Source: Ornithodoros turicata
Lineage: Eukaryota; Arthropoda; Arachnida; Ixodida; Argasidae
Direction of reading: 5' to 3'
Length of the DNA stretch: 64,000 nt
Assembly: GCF_037126465.1 (NCBI RefSeq)
Contig: NC_088208.1
Span: 40,710,685-40,774,684 of the forward strand
Positions 1 through 12,580 of this stretch are shown here, piece by piece. Under the pieces are notes generated by a model, which saw only the letters and a program-made list of their open reading frames with translations, was not told where the DNA came from and did not search any database. The first letter of the stretch is position 1; the number at the start of each line of letters is the position of its first letter. Made by a program: the position numbers and the translations under genes.

Positions 1-2740
1 TATGAGCCACACCTCGTCGAAAAAAAAACATCACCATCGGATTTCTCCCTCAACTTATGAACCCTGAACTTCCGAACGCATTTTGAGGAAGGAACCTAAC
101 TGAAGACTGCTGAAAGGTGCTCGCTCGACGTGACTGCGAAGGGAAATGGGTCGTCACGTGATTCCCTGTAAGTGGACGTCTGAGATGGTCTCGTTTGCGG
201 GACACTGCTAGCAGGAACAGTCTCACGGTCCACCTACAACGTTGGTGGGATTGTGGGTAAAGCAACAATCTACCCACGTGTTCTTCCATCAGGATTTCTT
301 CCTTTACTTGTGTCTCATTACTAACTACAAAAAAAAAAAAAGGTGTTCATTTGTGTCAGTCGAGAAGGTATGTCAGTCGTGCCCGCTATCGAAATCATCC
401 TTGGCGGCTCAACAACGACAGAAACTCGCTATCACGCCTCAAAGCTTTTCTAAGGGATACGGTGCTGATGTCCTCAACAGGCTTGCCGTCGTTGGCGTCA
501 CGGCTATAGCTGGAAGATGAGAGGATAGGAGGTGATTGGTACTACAAGTCCAAGTGTAAACTAGTTCAAGCTATGAGATGATGTCCAAAGACTTGACACA
601 ACACATCATAAGGGTCTCCAAGCTATCCCACGAAAGAAGATTGTGGGCTCTCATATGCGTTTTTCGGAGAAGGTATATGAGCGCTGATCTGGTTCGCAAC
701 CTATGGAGCGCTGCCGGGATATTTCTTGGGTGACCCGTCGTAGGTAGATCACCAGCTCCTACATCGCCTGTGGCCACTGTCATCTTTTCTGTCCAGCATT
801 TCCTCATCCGTTTGCACTTGTAGGTAAAGGTGGAGGAACTCCATAGTGAACAAGCTCGGGGTTTTTCACTATTGGTACTCACTATGGGTACACTTCGTAC
901 CCTTTCACTCCTTCGTTCATGTAATCGTTCTTCTTCCTAGATGCGAATCTGAAGATATGCTCCTGCTTTCCCAGTGGTCCGTCGAAGGTGGGAGCCGCTA
1001 TGGGCAGCAGTTTCAAGTTGGGAAAAGTGAAAGTGGAATAGAAATAAGCGAGACGGCGAAAACAACGTTTGAAGAAAATTAAGTGGACGGGCCCAATATG
1101 GCATTCAAACGATTTCCGCGCCGTTAGCCCGCCTGGATTGAGTCAACTTTGATACACATATACGAATAACTTCAATGCGCCCGGAGGAAGACTTCCTGCT
1201 ATGTTCCTTCATTTCACGCGCTTTCGTTGTAACCATTTTTGTAACCATTTTGACAGTGATGACACGACTGAGAGTTGGAGTTCCGAGTGGTACGTCCGCC
1301 TGCCGTGAGTGATGTAGAAACTTGGAGACTGAAATGAAAGAGCGGAATAGAAATAACCTGACGTTGGGCTAATTGTAGCTACGTTACGTCAGCGCAGAAC
1401 AGGGGTTCGTTTGCTAGATAGTCAGCTTCATCATTACCAGCGATTCCAACGAAGAATTCCATTCCGGGAATCCACCGAAAAACCGTCCCATTGCAGGTTC
1501 GAGACACAATGGATCACAGTAGATCCTTGATCCGGTGTTATTCCTCCGACGAGTCAGTAAGTATGAACGGCTTTTTTTTTTTTCTTCTACATATCGAAAT
1601 AACCGGCGCTTCTAAGCAATAGGCGTAGCAGTTTGCACCTGTTGTGCAACAGCGCAAAAGTACTATGTCTGTGGTCACTAAGAGAGTGAGAAGTTTGAAG
1701 ATAGAGGAAGGATGAAAGCGATTCCAGGTGGCGCTTTGTCCGCCGTCCAATAGAGCCTGATGAATAAGCAAAGAGAGTTGTGTCTCTCTTGAACTTTTGC
1801 GGGGCGGCCGATTATCGCGGGCAGCGACTGTGGCGCCCAATCGCGGCCGTTATGTGGGTCAGCGAATAACGGGGTATTACGTGGCTGTCGTCGGCCGACG
1901 TGCTTCGGCTGCCGATGCTACCTCATAAAACAAGCTGAGCAAATAGCTGCTCGTAAGAAAAGCCAGAGACGTGGGCGCCGTCATGCTAGTCGATGCCATA
2001 CACTACAATTACGGCAACAAACCTCGGCCACCATCGCCATATAGGTAGACAGAGAGAAGCGCTAATTTCATTCTCCGAAAGCCCATTCGCAATGTCTTTT
2101 TATCGACGAAGGGAAAACAGCGCCAAGCAACTCTATCTACGAGTGGTGTACACAGATGCATACTGGGCCGACTTCGGGAGATAAATGTGCCGTCTGGAAA
2201 TTGTGCCGGAAGACCCCTAGAAAACCTCAGATAGCACAGCCAATTGCATGATTCCAACATACCGCCTCCCCATATTTAATACGTCCTTGTAGCTGCTACT
2301 AATGAGTGGATACACCACAGCAGTTCTGTTTATTTGTTTGTTTGTTTTTAATGGACTAAATACTCACGCAAGCTGCTGAGTCACGACGAAGACAGTGTGG
2401 TGCGGAAAGAGAAAAAGCCAGATTGTTTCGCGGTATATGTTTAAAGGGGCATTCCATCCGCTAGTTATGAGATTACCTGATTGAGAGCTAACAACTCTAT
2501 TTTGGCTTTGGAGAGTGGAGAAGTTCATCCTGGGTGGTTCAGGGAGGAGATTGTGAGCTACGTGCAGCTGCTGCATGCGGAAGTTGATTTAGAAATTCAT
2601 TCTGCCGTGCGACTGACCAATAAATAAATATAATTCAGAATCCGTTATCGTTATCCACGATATTTTGCGTACAAATTAGGAGCATCACGAGGTATCTTGG
2701 GAAAGCAGGGTTTTCGATTTGACTCTTGCGAGCGGAAGAA
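1..2740. other. Gene-free stretch, nothing recognised
   Basis: I found no exon with protein-family similarity, no tRNA-like SINE head and no terminal inverted repeat here. Only short ORFs without family resemblance occur on both strands. It is presumably intergenic or deep intron sequence. Confidence 0.4.
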
Positions 2741-2742
2741 GT

Positions 2743-2769
2743 TAATAATAATAATAATAATAATAATAG
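2743..2769. repeat. (TAA)n microsatellite
   Basis: About nine tandem TAA/AAT units in an otherwise unremarkable region. Confidence 0.9.
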
Positions 2770-3199
2770 TGGGCGAGTTTGTTCATCCATCAGCGACTCA
2801 ACGTCCCGCTCGCAGCAGCATTCCTTCATAAGATAGGTGTCGTTGGATCACCGAAATGTTCAACTTGCCGAACTGTGGAGAACACGATCACGTGCTGGTC
2901 ACCTGCCGACGCTTGGATTCTAGTCGGCGAACACTGAAGAATGACCTTGCTAATTAAACTTGACAACCGACTTTTTAGTGTTGAGAAGGTACTGTGGAGC
3001 TGGCCAAAGCAGCACCAACAACCTGCGATGTGTGCCTTGGCGAACTACCTCAAGGACATACGTGCTGAAATAATCTTTTAAATCATTCACTGCTTTCACA
3101 CATCAAGCGTCCTGGAACAGCTGGTCGCACCAGTGCGCCCTACGCTTCCTTTTTTTTTTTTCGATTTCTATTCTATTCTATTCTGTGCGAGTATGTGTC

Positions 3200-3420
3200 A
3201 CGAGATGAAGTGTGTGCCGAAATATCAGCATAGGACGCACCGTATCTAAATTCCCTCGCGGAAAAAACGGTGTGTCTAAGCAATAGGTACCCTGCCACCA
3301 AGTTGTCAGCGTCCTCGGCTGTGTTCGAACCCGTAACCACCGCGTCAGTAAGCGTTTTCCGTTAACTGTCGTTGGACTCACACTTCACGGCTTCACCACT
3401 CACTGATTCGGTCCCACAAC
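3200..3420 (-). repeat. tRNA-derived SINE, family D, degraded
   Basis: The stretch carries the family hallmarks seen in several copies here: an arm reading like CCCTCGCGGAAAA, then GTGTCTAAGCAA, then a B-box-like GTTCGAACCC at about 3329. The tRNA-like part reads on the - strand, so the element is inverted. The same order is seen near 23.33, 30.45 and 39.84 kb. Confidence 0.5.
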
Positions 3421-3570
3421 CTTGGGACCAGTATGCGAGTATAGTCCCTGTATGTTGGTGCTCCAATCACGCTACTAAGAAAAACACTGAACCTTCATGT
3501 AACGTAAATTGCAGGGGCTGTGCGAACAGTTAAGCCTCAGCAACAATCTGTCTTCGTGAACGACGCTTTG

Positions 3571-3700
3571 GTATGTCGGTGTAGTGTGAGTAGTCGCACG
3601 TACACCTGACCGACAATCGGAGAGGTGCGGGTTCGTGTCCCATCTCCGGCACACGCTGACCTTTCCTCAACTGCAGTCTTTCGGATTTCATAATTAGTGA
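3571..3700 (+). repeat. tRNA-derived SINE, family C (Ruka-like)
   Basis: A tRNA-like head with a B-box-like GGGTTCGTGTCCCA at about 3628-3641 is followed by CTCCGGCA and a short unrelated tail. A second copy with the same GGGTTCGTGTCCCA lies near 38.1 kb. The style resembles the tRNA-related Ruka SINEs known from Rhipicephalus; that label is an inference. Confidence 0.55.
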
Positions 3701-3765
3701 TAGCGATGGTGATGCGATAAAGTAAAAAAAAATACAAACAGATGAACGAGTTAAAATAATGCAGT

Positions 3766-4066
3766 TCAACACGTTAGTTCAAAAGTTTCAACCAAGTGAG
3801 TGTAACATGTCGCAATCGCTGTGGGCACACACAGCACACCTTCAGCGAGCCATAGAATGTCCATAAGGCCAGTTGTATGTAGAAAATCTTCAAGTGTCCT
3901 CAGCGCCTTGTCCGACGACGGAGGATCGAACAGTTTCGCGATGTCGATGGCTCGGGAGTCCACACGAGACAGGCTCGCCTCTAAAACCCCCCGAGTATCA
4001 ACGTATTTCCGACACCTGAGAAGGATTTGTTCTACATCCCCCGCGCTGCGCTGTACGGTACATTGA
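3766..4066 (-). mobile_element. LINE ORF2 C-terminal fragment (degenerate)
   Basis: The - strand encodes a peptide with the sequence VEQILLRCRKY, then a leucine-rich helix, then LRTLEDFLHTTGL near its end. This is the arrangement found at the C-terminus of RNase-H-bearing non-LTR retrotransposon ORF2 proteins, where a Cys/His motif and an FL..TGL ending follow the RNase H domain. The segment is truncated on both sides with no reverse transcriptase nearby, so it is a dead remnant. Confidence 0.55.
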
Positions 4067-4318
4067 GCCGTAGCCTATGTAGGACAGTCCTCGTTTGAAC
4101 AATCTAAGAGAGTACGCACTCTCCAGTTGTTCAATTATGAATCACCAACTCGCCCATATTTCCTCTGTTATCGACTGAAGCTTCACATTCTGGTACAAGG
4201 TTTCGTGTAGCAGACTATACATAGTTCAATCAGGTACACGAAACACCTAAATTTTATTCGTGATTGCTATACGAATGATGCTTCGAGTGATCACTGATCC
4301 ACGGGGGGCCGCTACGAG

Positions 4319-5039
4319 GCAGGGTTGAAAAAAAATGGATATTTTATAAAAGATCATCTCCAGTGGACTTTTTTGGAGAAAAAATGGCTATTTTTGTTAA
4401 TTTTTGGAGAATATAGACAAGCCTAGAAATGTGACACGGAGTAAAAACAAATGTGTTTTTCTGTTCTTGATTGCGGGTGACCTCTCATAGTTTCGGTTTA
4501 TCAAACTGCCTGTCCCAGTAACACTGAATGGGTTTTCATTGTTTTCGGAGAGGCGGAGTCCCCATGTACGCGCGCGGGTGAATGGTGTAGACGCTGCACG
4601 CCTGGATTAGCTGTCGTGCTTCGGTTACAATGCCTCCATGAAGCAGAAGAAAGCCTCTCCATGAATGGGCAGAAGTAGAAGAAAACGGGAAAAAAGTCAA
4701 ATCCGAAAAGTTAAAAAAGTCAAATTAAAAAGTCACAAAGTTAAAAAAAAAAAGAAGTTGATTGATTGATTGATTTTAAAAGAAAAAAATGGAGATGGTA
4801 GTCTCGAGCCACTCGGGACTGGCTACTCCAGTTAATACGGCGCGTACCTGGCCTTTTGTAAACAGCCAACACTACAATCAAATAAAGCGGGAGTTTTCCG
4901 TGCGACGTTGAATTAAGATTGTCTTTCACATCGCATCTGGACAAAATCCCTAAAAAATCCGGATTAAACTGTGTGGATAAAATAAATAAAAAATCCACCG
5001 GATAAAATTTATGTGGATTAAATCCAAACAACCCTGCTA
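4319..5039. mobile_element. TIR element with GCAGGGTTG ends
   Basis: The left edge reads GCAGGGTTGAAA and the right edge CAACCCTGC, giving inverted 9-bp termini about 720 bp apart. The interior is AT-rich with repeated variants of 'TTTATCCGGTGGATT'. No transposase is present. I see no clear target-site duplication, so the boundaries are approximate. It is likely a non-autonomous DNA transposon. Confidence 0.4.
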
Positions 5040-5502
5040 GAAAGAAATTTGCAAAAGGGCGGAGACAAGGAGAAAGACAACACAGCGAAGATTCTCTTTA
5101 TACAGCGCAAGTTTAAAGGTACCCTCCTTTTCCCGTACTGCTCCTTACACCGGAAGTCGCTAACCAACTTATTTTCCCCCATCTACATCAGTCACGCGGG
5201 TATATTCACAAACGCAAAGACGCTGCACACTTGGCTGTATCTCCAAAGCAACGCGTTCCAAGAGTCTGGGCCCACTAACGGCCGTACCTGATGTAACAGC
5301 TTGTTAACAAACCATTTTCCCCGCTTGATCCTCGAGAGATCGAAGCTCGTTGACCGAACACTGCTACGCCTTAATCGCTGCCACTCAATGCAGGACTGGA
5401 GGTGGTCACATGATATTCAAAGGGTTGCAGGATCTCGTAGGAACGTTTCTTTTCGGTTGCGAGAAAGATTTATCGAAAAAGCTTCCCTCGAAAACTGCGC
5501 CT

Positions 5503-5537
5503 TTGTTATTGTTATTATTATTATTATTATTATTATT
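5503..5537. repeat. (TTA)n microsatellite
   Basis: A run of roughly ten TTA/ATT units. Confidence 0.85.
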
Positions 5538-5599
5538 GCAGAATGCAGAATGATCGGCTTTTATTTAGCTATAATAAAGGCAGAATAAGTAGTAGTAGA

Positions 5600-6150
5600 T
5601 AATTTCTGCTTTCCTAACGCGTTGCTCAAAGTGGTGCCGATAATAATGAGGATGGGAGAAAAGAGTGGACATCGTTGAAGATGAATCTCTGCCTCCCTCT
5701 GAGACAAGGCAGATTACACGACGCAACACGTGAGACTTGCCTGCAAAGCGTGCTCTGCCACACAAACACCACGTGTGTGGGGAAACTTACTTTACGTTGC
5801 GGTTGTCTTCACGCCTTAGTCATCTTCAGCGAATATAGTAGAATGGAGTTATAACACTCAGGGTCAAAAAATATGTTTACAAGATTTAAACGCGGAACAT
5901 CGCGTTAGGTGAAGGATTCCCGAACACTGTAAACCAAACCAGAACCACAATATTTGCAATAACAATAAATGGAGGTACATTCAGACAAAAGTGAACGACT
6001 CCACCCACATGGACAACGAGTCTATGCACATCATCATCCTCATCCGTTAACCTCATCATCTATGCACATCATGTGGATAATGGACACACAGGCAAACACG
6101 AAACCTCCGATGTCTTAGAACATTGAAAGACATTAAGAACATTGAGACAC
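5600..6150. other. No gene recognised
   Basis: I see only a short local repeat (TATGCACATCAT, twice near 6013 and 6061) and no coding or SINE signal. Confidence 0.35.
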
Positions 6151-6157
6151 ACAGCGC

Positions 6158-6228
6158 TGGAATGGGGTAGTGTATCGCCCCCTGGCGATGAAAGTCCCCA
6201 TTCATCATCTCACAATAAAGTTGTTGTT
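6158..6228 (+). mobile_element. LINE 3'-end fragment (AATAAAGTTGTTG tail)
   Basis: The sequence GGCGATGAAAGTCCCC, CATTCATCATCTC and CAATAAAGTTGTTG matches, in the opposite orientation, segments at 20.37 and 41.22 kb. A canonical AATAAA is followed by TTG repeats, which looks like the 3' end of a retrotransposon that ends in (TTG)n instead of poly(A). Confidence 0.5.
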
Positions 6229-6394
6229 TCACAGCGCTGGGATCCGTTGGTGTATGTTTGAGAAAAACGTGTAGGAGAGACTAATGTGAAGTTGGGCCTG
6301 TTGGTACAGACAGAGCTTGTGTTTGTTCCTTCCCTCGTCCGTGTGTCCTTACAGCTGGTTTTAACCTTCAAACTGCCATGCGGTCCTGCCCGTC

Positions 6395-6632
6395 CGAAAG
6401 AGGCACCAATCCGTCGAAAAGTCGTGTAATCGCGTAAGACTGGGAGATGGTAGGTTCGAACACCACCACCGACTGCGCTGTAGGAGGTTTTCCGGCTGAA
6501 TTTCCAGCACACTTCCCCCGAAGTTGGCCCAGGAGGCACGTTATCCCCCCTGCCCCCATCGCTTCAGGCCTTCCACGTCTCTGTCCTGCACATAGCCACA
6601 GTTGCTTCGCGGTGCTTACGGGTAATAAAAAA
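6395..6632 (+). repeat. tRNA-derived SINE, family A
   Basis: The head contains GGTAGGTTCGAACACC (B-box region) at about 6449. The body follows with CCGGCTGAATTTCCAG and AAGTTGGCCCAGGAGG, and the end reads CAGTTGCTTCGCGGTGCT. This is the forward orientation of the commonest SINE in the window. Confidence 0.7.
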
Positions 6633-7019
6633 AGAACGTGTACCTTGGAAATAATTTTAAAAGAAAGTGGCGGTTTGAAAAACGATCTTGCGCCCTGTCT
6701 TCCCACGAGGCCAGTGAACTCTCTGTGTAATTACGAAAGCGACATCTATATAAATTACGGACAGGATAAATTGGACAATGTCTCGCGACATCGCTCTGGT
6801 GGGAGTATGAAGAACCCTTCGTCCGTTTCACACTTATTCATTCATCTACACCCCGAGGGCACAAAAAATAAAGGGCATTACACGAGGGAGGTGCACGGAG
6901 GCATAAAACCTACAATCACCAATTATGCGAGTAAACAGCGATGGAAATAAACCGTGCCGAGGCGGACACACAAACACGAATCTTCTAACGCCTAAGAATA
7001 TTCAAAGGTTGAAATACGA

Positions 7020-9320
7020 CTGTCATCCAAATATTCTACGTGCCATCTAAAAATATCATCCGGAAATAGGTCTCCAGATGCGAAAGTGTCGATCCGTCGG
7101 GTTTCTTCGAGACACCAGTGCTTGCAAAACAACCACTTGATGTTGCGTCCAAGCGAGCCCAAGTCACTTCCAGGAATGTCGGCGTACTTGGAACAAACGA
7201 GAAGAATATGGCCAGTAACATCCGCGACGTCACATTCACTTTAGTTCGGACTTTCCAAGTTTAAATAGTCGAGAGCTGCACCGGAACATTAAGCAAGTAC
7301 ACTTTATGGAGCAGTTCAGTTTGTTAAAGGTGCTATCGGTGATCTTCGCAAGAAACAGCAACTAATAATGAGTGCAATGAGACGAGATGTCAAAATCCAT
7401 ATTTTTTTAGTTCTCAAACAATCAAAAACCGCTCCCATATAACCATATCAAACTATTGACAGATCGTTCCCAAAATCGGAACTCTTTTGGAGAAGTACGT
7501 TTTCATCAGTTCGGTTAATTTATTTATTCGCGGTAATTATCTTCTCAAGGTAAAACATTGATTCGGGAGGTAAGGGAGACGCGATTGGCTGCCATGTGGG
7601 TAGGATGATCGGTGCAAAATTACTGCCGAGCATACCATTCTGCGCGCGAAGCTCATCTCCCTCGCCCCAGCTCGGGCACGCTAGCGGACATCCTCTACCC
7701 CGGTGGTTCTTCTGCCGAACGTTCCGCTAAAGCAAGAAACCTTGTTCTCTTTCTGCAGAAGGCACGTCTTTCTCAACGACCCATCTAACGCTTTGCTCTC
7801 CCCGACGAACTCATGCACCCTCTGCATATCTCCGTCCCTCATCCTCTATCCACCATAAGTGTTTTTTTTTTCTTTTTTTGGGTGACGACGCCCACTTCTG
7901 TGTGGCCAACAACGGCGAGCCGATCCTGCCATTACCCCCCCTCCCCCCCCCCCCCCCCCGCAAAATTACGAGAAAAAAAATGATTTTGTGTGCAGCGAGC
8001 TCTTTGAACCCACCACGTTCGGGAGCCACGCTTATATCTGTATTCATGGACCTCCGAAAGACACAACGCGCGTGATTACATCATTGATTATCCTGTCCCA
8101 TATTACCGCCCCCAATGAAACCTTCCGCACCTACTGGTGACCAACCCAGCCCTCGGCCTACGACGGGTAGTCAGAATTACCCGTCCTAAACCAGCTGCAC
8201 GTGCAGCACAGATATATATTGTGACTTTCATGGCGTGTAAACACGCACGCGAAACAGCCGATCCAGATAATTGTTATTACGTAAGGTTATTACACGGTCT
8301 GTCTATGCGCTCTACAAATTAACATGATGCGACTGCACGCATCATTGTCTGACGGCTTCGACAATGGCCAGAAGTCGGGTCTTTTTGTTGGTACGGACGA
8401 GCTACAGAACGTAACTCGCGGAGACATCAAGGCAGAGCATTCCGTCAAAGGCATTATGAAAAAGGCACACAGTGAGCAATTAAGGCTTGCCGAGCGCATG
8501 ATAATCGTGTTATCTGGGCGAAATCAGCGCCAGAGCAAACAGCCGCATTTATTTGTAAAGCGCTCATTAGGGGTGTTTCCGAATGTCGGTCCCGGGCGCA
8601 CCCCTTTGGCGACTTGTCGCTAAATCGGTGGAGATCACGCGAGTAGCTCGTCATCGGTCCCTTATTTGCCGCTCTTGATTACCGGGAAAATTCGATAGGC
8701 CAACTGAAATCCTGTGGCCAATATACGCCTCTGTTGTGGCTCGTGGTATCTTCCGAAAAAGAGCGTCGTCTGCTTTGTATTTGCGGTAGCATTTTTCCTC
8801 TCTTTTTATGAGGCGTTGCGACGCTGTCTTGGTGCTCATCTCGTACCAGTAAGCTACTATGACGTAGTTTAGTCAAAGCTGCGAGTTTTGGGGCAAACGG
8901 TCGGAGAAAAAATCTTAACAAAGCTCAGGTCCGCTGCGCATCATCACGACTGAGGTCTATTAAGGGTGTTTCGCTCGATAACAGGTAACCTAGTATTGCC
9001 TAACCATATTTTTCAAGAGCGTACACCTTGTTGTGATTTGCTGATAAGGTGGAGGTCTATACCTTGCACTATTATTAGGAACTCGGGATCCTCTACTGGA
9101 CGAAACTCCTCTACTGAATAAGAAACAACCACCACGTTCACTCCTCATCTCATCCTAGCTACAGTGGTAACGCTGTCCACGAGTGTGAAACCAACGACCG
9201 TGAACTGGAAAAGTTTACTGACTGTATGGTTCCGATTTCGAATAACGCCGAGCACGCCAAAAAACTTCGTGGCATAGTACAAGTTACTAAGGTACATCGT
9301 ACCCCGCGGGTGACCAATTT
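7020..9320. other. Gene-free stretch with homopolymer tracts
   Basis: I see no exon or repeat family I can name. A poly-C tract lies at about 7936-7960 and poly-T at 7861-7880. Short ORFs at 8324-8623 and 8679-8921 have no recognisable domain and no splice context. Confidence 0.35.
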
Positions 9321-9339
9321 TCAAAAAAAGTACCGGAGA

Positions 9340-9450
9340 CTCTACAACGTGCACTGAAACATCAGCACAAGAAACCTCGTATTTAACGCCACTCGCGGTA
9401 GACGACGTACTTAAGCAACGTGTACCATGCCAACAAGTTGGTGGTGGGGG
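9340..9450 (-). repeat. SINE family D fragment
   Basis: It shows TATTTAACGCC, CTCGCGGTAGACGACGT, TTAAGCAACGTGTACC and CAACAAGTTGGTGG in the family-D order. The tRNA-like head is truncated. Confidence 0.4.
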
Positions 9451-9921
9451 CCGAGGTAAAATGCACAACGTTTGGGTCAGTCTGGAGATAAGTCTAGGAT
9501 GATTCTACGGGTTCTGTTTCTGTGGCGAGATCTCACTCGCGTGTGTGCATTTGGTCTCGACATTGAGCTAATAGCTGAAGACGACTGTACAAATACGCGA
9601 CGGAAGCAGTGTGGCCATGAAAGCGAGCTTTAGACCCATCAACTGTCCCAATGAAATTGGAGGTCATCACCGCGCATGCAAAGGACCCACACCATGTTTT
9701 GGAGAGTGTGCACTATTTTTCAAAAGTAGTGCGTCTACCCAAACTCAGCCCGAAATGAACTGGAGTCGCACGGTGTGAGATATAGAGGGAGAAAGCCACG
9801 GAGAAGAAGAAACACGCAGCCTTGAGTGTAATACAAATTAAGAAATTAGTTTGGTACACAAAATGGACACTGCGACTACCGCTTCATGGTGCTCCAAACC
9901 CAAACTTTTTTAAATTCCTAA

Positions 9922-10135
9922 TTAGCGCCGCGAAGCAACTGTTGCTATGAGCGGCGTACAGAGGAAGAAGTGGGGGTCCTGGGCCGACCTCAGGGGGTAC
10001 TATACTATGCCGACGTTCTTCTGGAAAGTATGCCGGAAAGCCCCAGGGAAAACCTCAGATTCGAAGCCACGTCGCCTCCCAGTCTCGACGTGGAATGCGA
10101 TCATCCTAACCACCACACCACGCGAGCTGGTCAAA
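9922..10135 (-). repeat. tRNA-derived SINE, family A
   Basis: It begins with TTAGCGCCGCGAAGCAACTG and ends with a tRNA-like head. On the - strand the head reads GTGGTGTGGTGGTTAGGAT (A-box region) followed by a degraded B box, GGCTTCGAATC. The element is therefore inserted in reverse orientation. Confidence 0.7.
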
Positions 10136-10139
10136 CCCA

Positions 10140-12360
10140 AACTGCTGGTTTGGGCTTACCTTTGGTGGGTATCCTTATTCTTAAACCCTCTCCTGCCTTC
10201 GTTTGCGCCCGCCCAGTTTATTGGGTACGCTAAAATTCCGCCCCTTATCTAAGACTCCCGAATTTCCGGAAGACAACAAACGCTACCTTTCTAACCGCTA
10301 ACGGGGGTTCCGACAATTATGGTCGTGAAAGACGGCGCTGATCAAGTTTTCCTTGACTGAGTCACGAACCGAGGAGGTTTCTCGCATTAATTAACCGTCG
10401 TCCCTCGCATTGATTTGTATTCCGCGCGGTATTGAGAAAGAAAACAGTCGTAAACCGTAAAGTGTTTCATTTCAAAACGCGAGGATCAGATCTGCTGCAA
10501 CGAGCGGAAAGTTGCTCTTTCAATGCAGATTTTGGGGCGCATATTAGGGACAGTTTTTGTTCCTTTTGATACGACACGGGCCTCGAATTTTGCGTAAAGC
10601 CGCGGGCTGTTTTGTGCGACACGACCAGCAAGACCCTATAGCATATGCCACCTATAGTTGGCGCAGATCTCGCAATCTATTAATAATTGGGAGTACATTT
10701 ACACCTATAAGGTATACAATCTATTGTAACGAATCCTTCGTTCCAACAGTGACGCACGAAGCAAAAGCATATAAATGATGATGAGTTGGGGTTTAATGGC
10801 GCAACAACAACGGAAAAGCATATAGAGAAAAAGGGCTTGGTTCCAAGTGCCGGGATGGATCCATCCCACGAAAGAGACACGAAAAACACCGATAGGAATA
10901 TCATTATAGAAAAGAATGACGGCGCACCCATGTTTCGGCTATCAGGTTTACGCTACAAGAAGAAATCAACCCGTGTCTATGTACCCTTTTTAAGAGAAAT
11001 CAATGGGAGCATTTGAAAGGGCCCTTTTATCGTGGCGTTAAGGAAACGTCTATGGGCGGATATCGATGCATTTAGCCTCGTTTTGTATGGAAGCCACAGT
11101 TACTCTCCGATAAATTCCGGGCGACGTCGTCTTGCATTTTGACACGAATATCTACACAAAACTGGCTGCTTCCAGCGTTGTCTGTTCTCAATCAACCTGC
11201 TCATCGGGGGACACCCGCTGATTGTCTGAGTAAACAACCAACTGTTCTTAACATAGAATATGTTCTTTCGTTTGGGGTTTTGTCACCGTACCCTTCCCTC
11301 GTCCAATTACAGCCCTCCCGTTTATTCTCTTCCCCTCCTCGAAAAAATTCCCTCTCACGTCCAGGGTCCTGCTGTTTTCGAGACAAACGCCTTTATTTCA
11401 AGTTTATTCTTCAACCAAACATTAGTTGAACTTAAACGATCGTAGTATTATCGTATCAGTACCGTACACGTAGCCATTGTATCGACCGGTGTACATATGT
11501 AGAACAAGAACCAAAAACAAGGTCCAAGTGAAGGAGAGATCCCGGGGACACTGCCTGGAAACCACTCTAGAGGAACTCTTTTTCGCGCGCTACTATTTTT
11601 CTGGAAATTACGATACGCAGCCAAGTGTCAACAAGGTAGGACATGTGGCACGTGCAACACTAGACGCCGTCACTTCCCGAACCCGATCCATGGAAGCTCC
11701 AGAGTAGATGTCGATACCAGCACTATGCGCAGATCAGTACACTCGATTTCTGTTCGCTCGCTTCCACCTTTTGAGGCGGTGTAGCAATCGGGATGCTCAG
11801 ATATCTCTCTGGAACAGGAACGTCATTGCGAATCACTTTGGCCGTGTCAGATTCCTGCAAATTCCCGATGCCACCCCAACCACTGAGGGGAGAAGAAAGC
11901 GAGTTGCGCTTTTTTTTTTTAAATATATGTTTCCTTTTGATGTATCCATGCAGGGTGGGTCCCAGGACGCGTCCCTTTATGAGCCATGAGCTGAGTACCA
12001 TAAGCTGAATAAGTAACTAACGACGGCCGGGGCTTTGAGCGTCCAGCTTTACGAGCATCCTTTACGAGAGGGGGAAGCACGTCAACCGGATTCAGCCGAC
12101 GGCGCGATGATGGACGTAGCCGATACTCTTCCCTACTAACCCTTTTCTTTCTAATTTTATTTCATTAAAACCTCGTAGTTGCGCGGAACTCGTCTTTATA
12201 TTTATAGTCATCGAATAACTGAGACGCTCCTATAGCCCAATCATTCTGGTGTCACTGAGGAGGCTACAGTTCAAGTGACGGTGTTTTATGTAATCGCCCG
12301 CAACATATCACGATCGGACAAGCTAAGCCTACTTCATAGGGAAGTGTGACGACATATTTT
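10140..12360. other. Gene-free stretch, nothing named
   Basis: There is no protein-family signal. Several ORFs of 60-95 codons occur without splice context or domain similarity. A short family-D-like phrase (GGGTTTAATGGCGCAACAAC) lies near 10790. Confidence 0.35.
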
Positions 12361-12371
12361 TTTGCGTGTGT

Positions 12372-12580
12372 GTTAGCGCCGCGAAGCAACTGTGGCTATG
12401 AGTGGCGTACAGATGTGAACAGATTGAGAGAGGACAGCGGGAAGGAGTGGGGGACAGAGGTGGGGGGGGGGGGGTTGCGTCCTGGGCCGAATTCAGGGGG
12501 GAACTGTGCTGACATTTGCTGTCTGAAGAAAAAACATAGAGGACTGGCCGGGATACAAACCCGGATCACCTCCTAGTACA
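12372..12580 (-). repeat. tRNA-derived SINE, family A
   Basis: It starts TTAGCGCCGCGAAGCAACTG, includes a poly-G expansion at about 12463, and ends with a degraded B-box region (GGGATACAAACCCGGATC). It is a truncated head-side copy in reverse orientation. Confidence 0.65.

Noticed and set aside
6447..6950. 167-codon ORF on the + strand
   Set aside because: Its first third is a SINE body read in frame; the rest has no recognisable feature.
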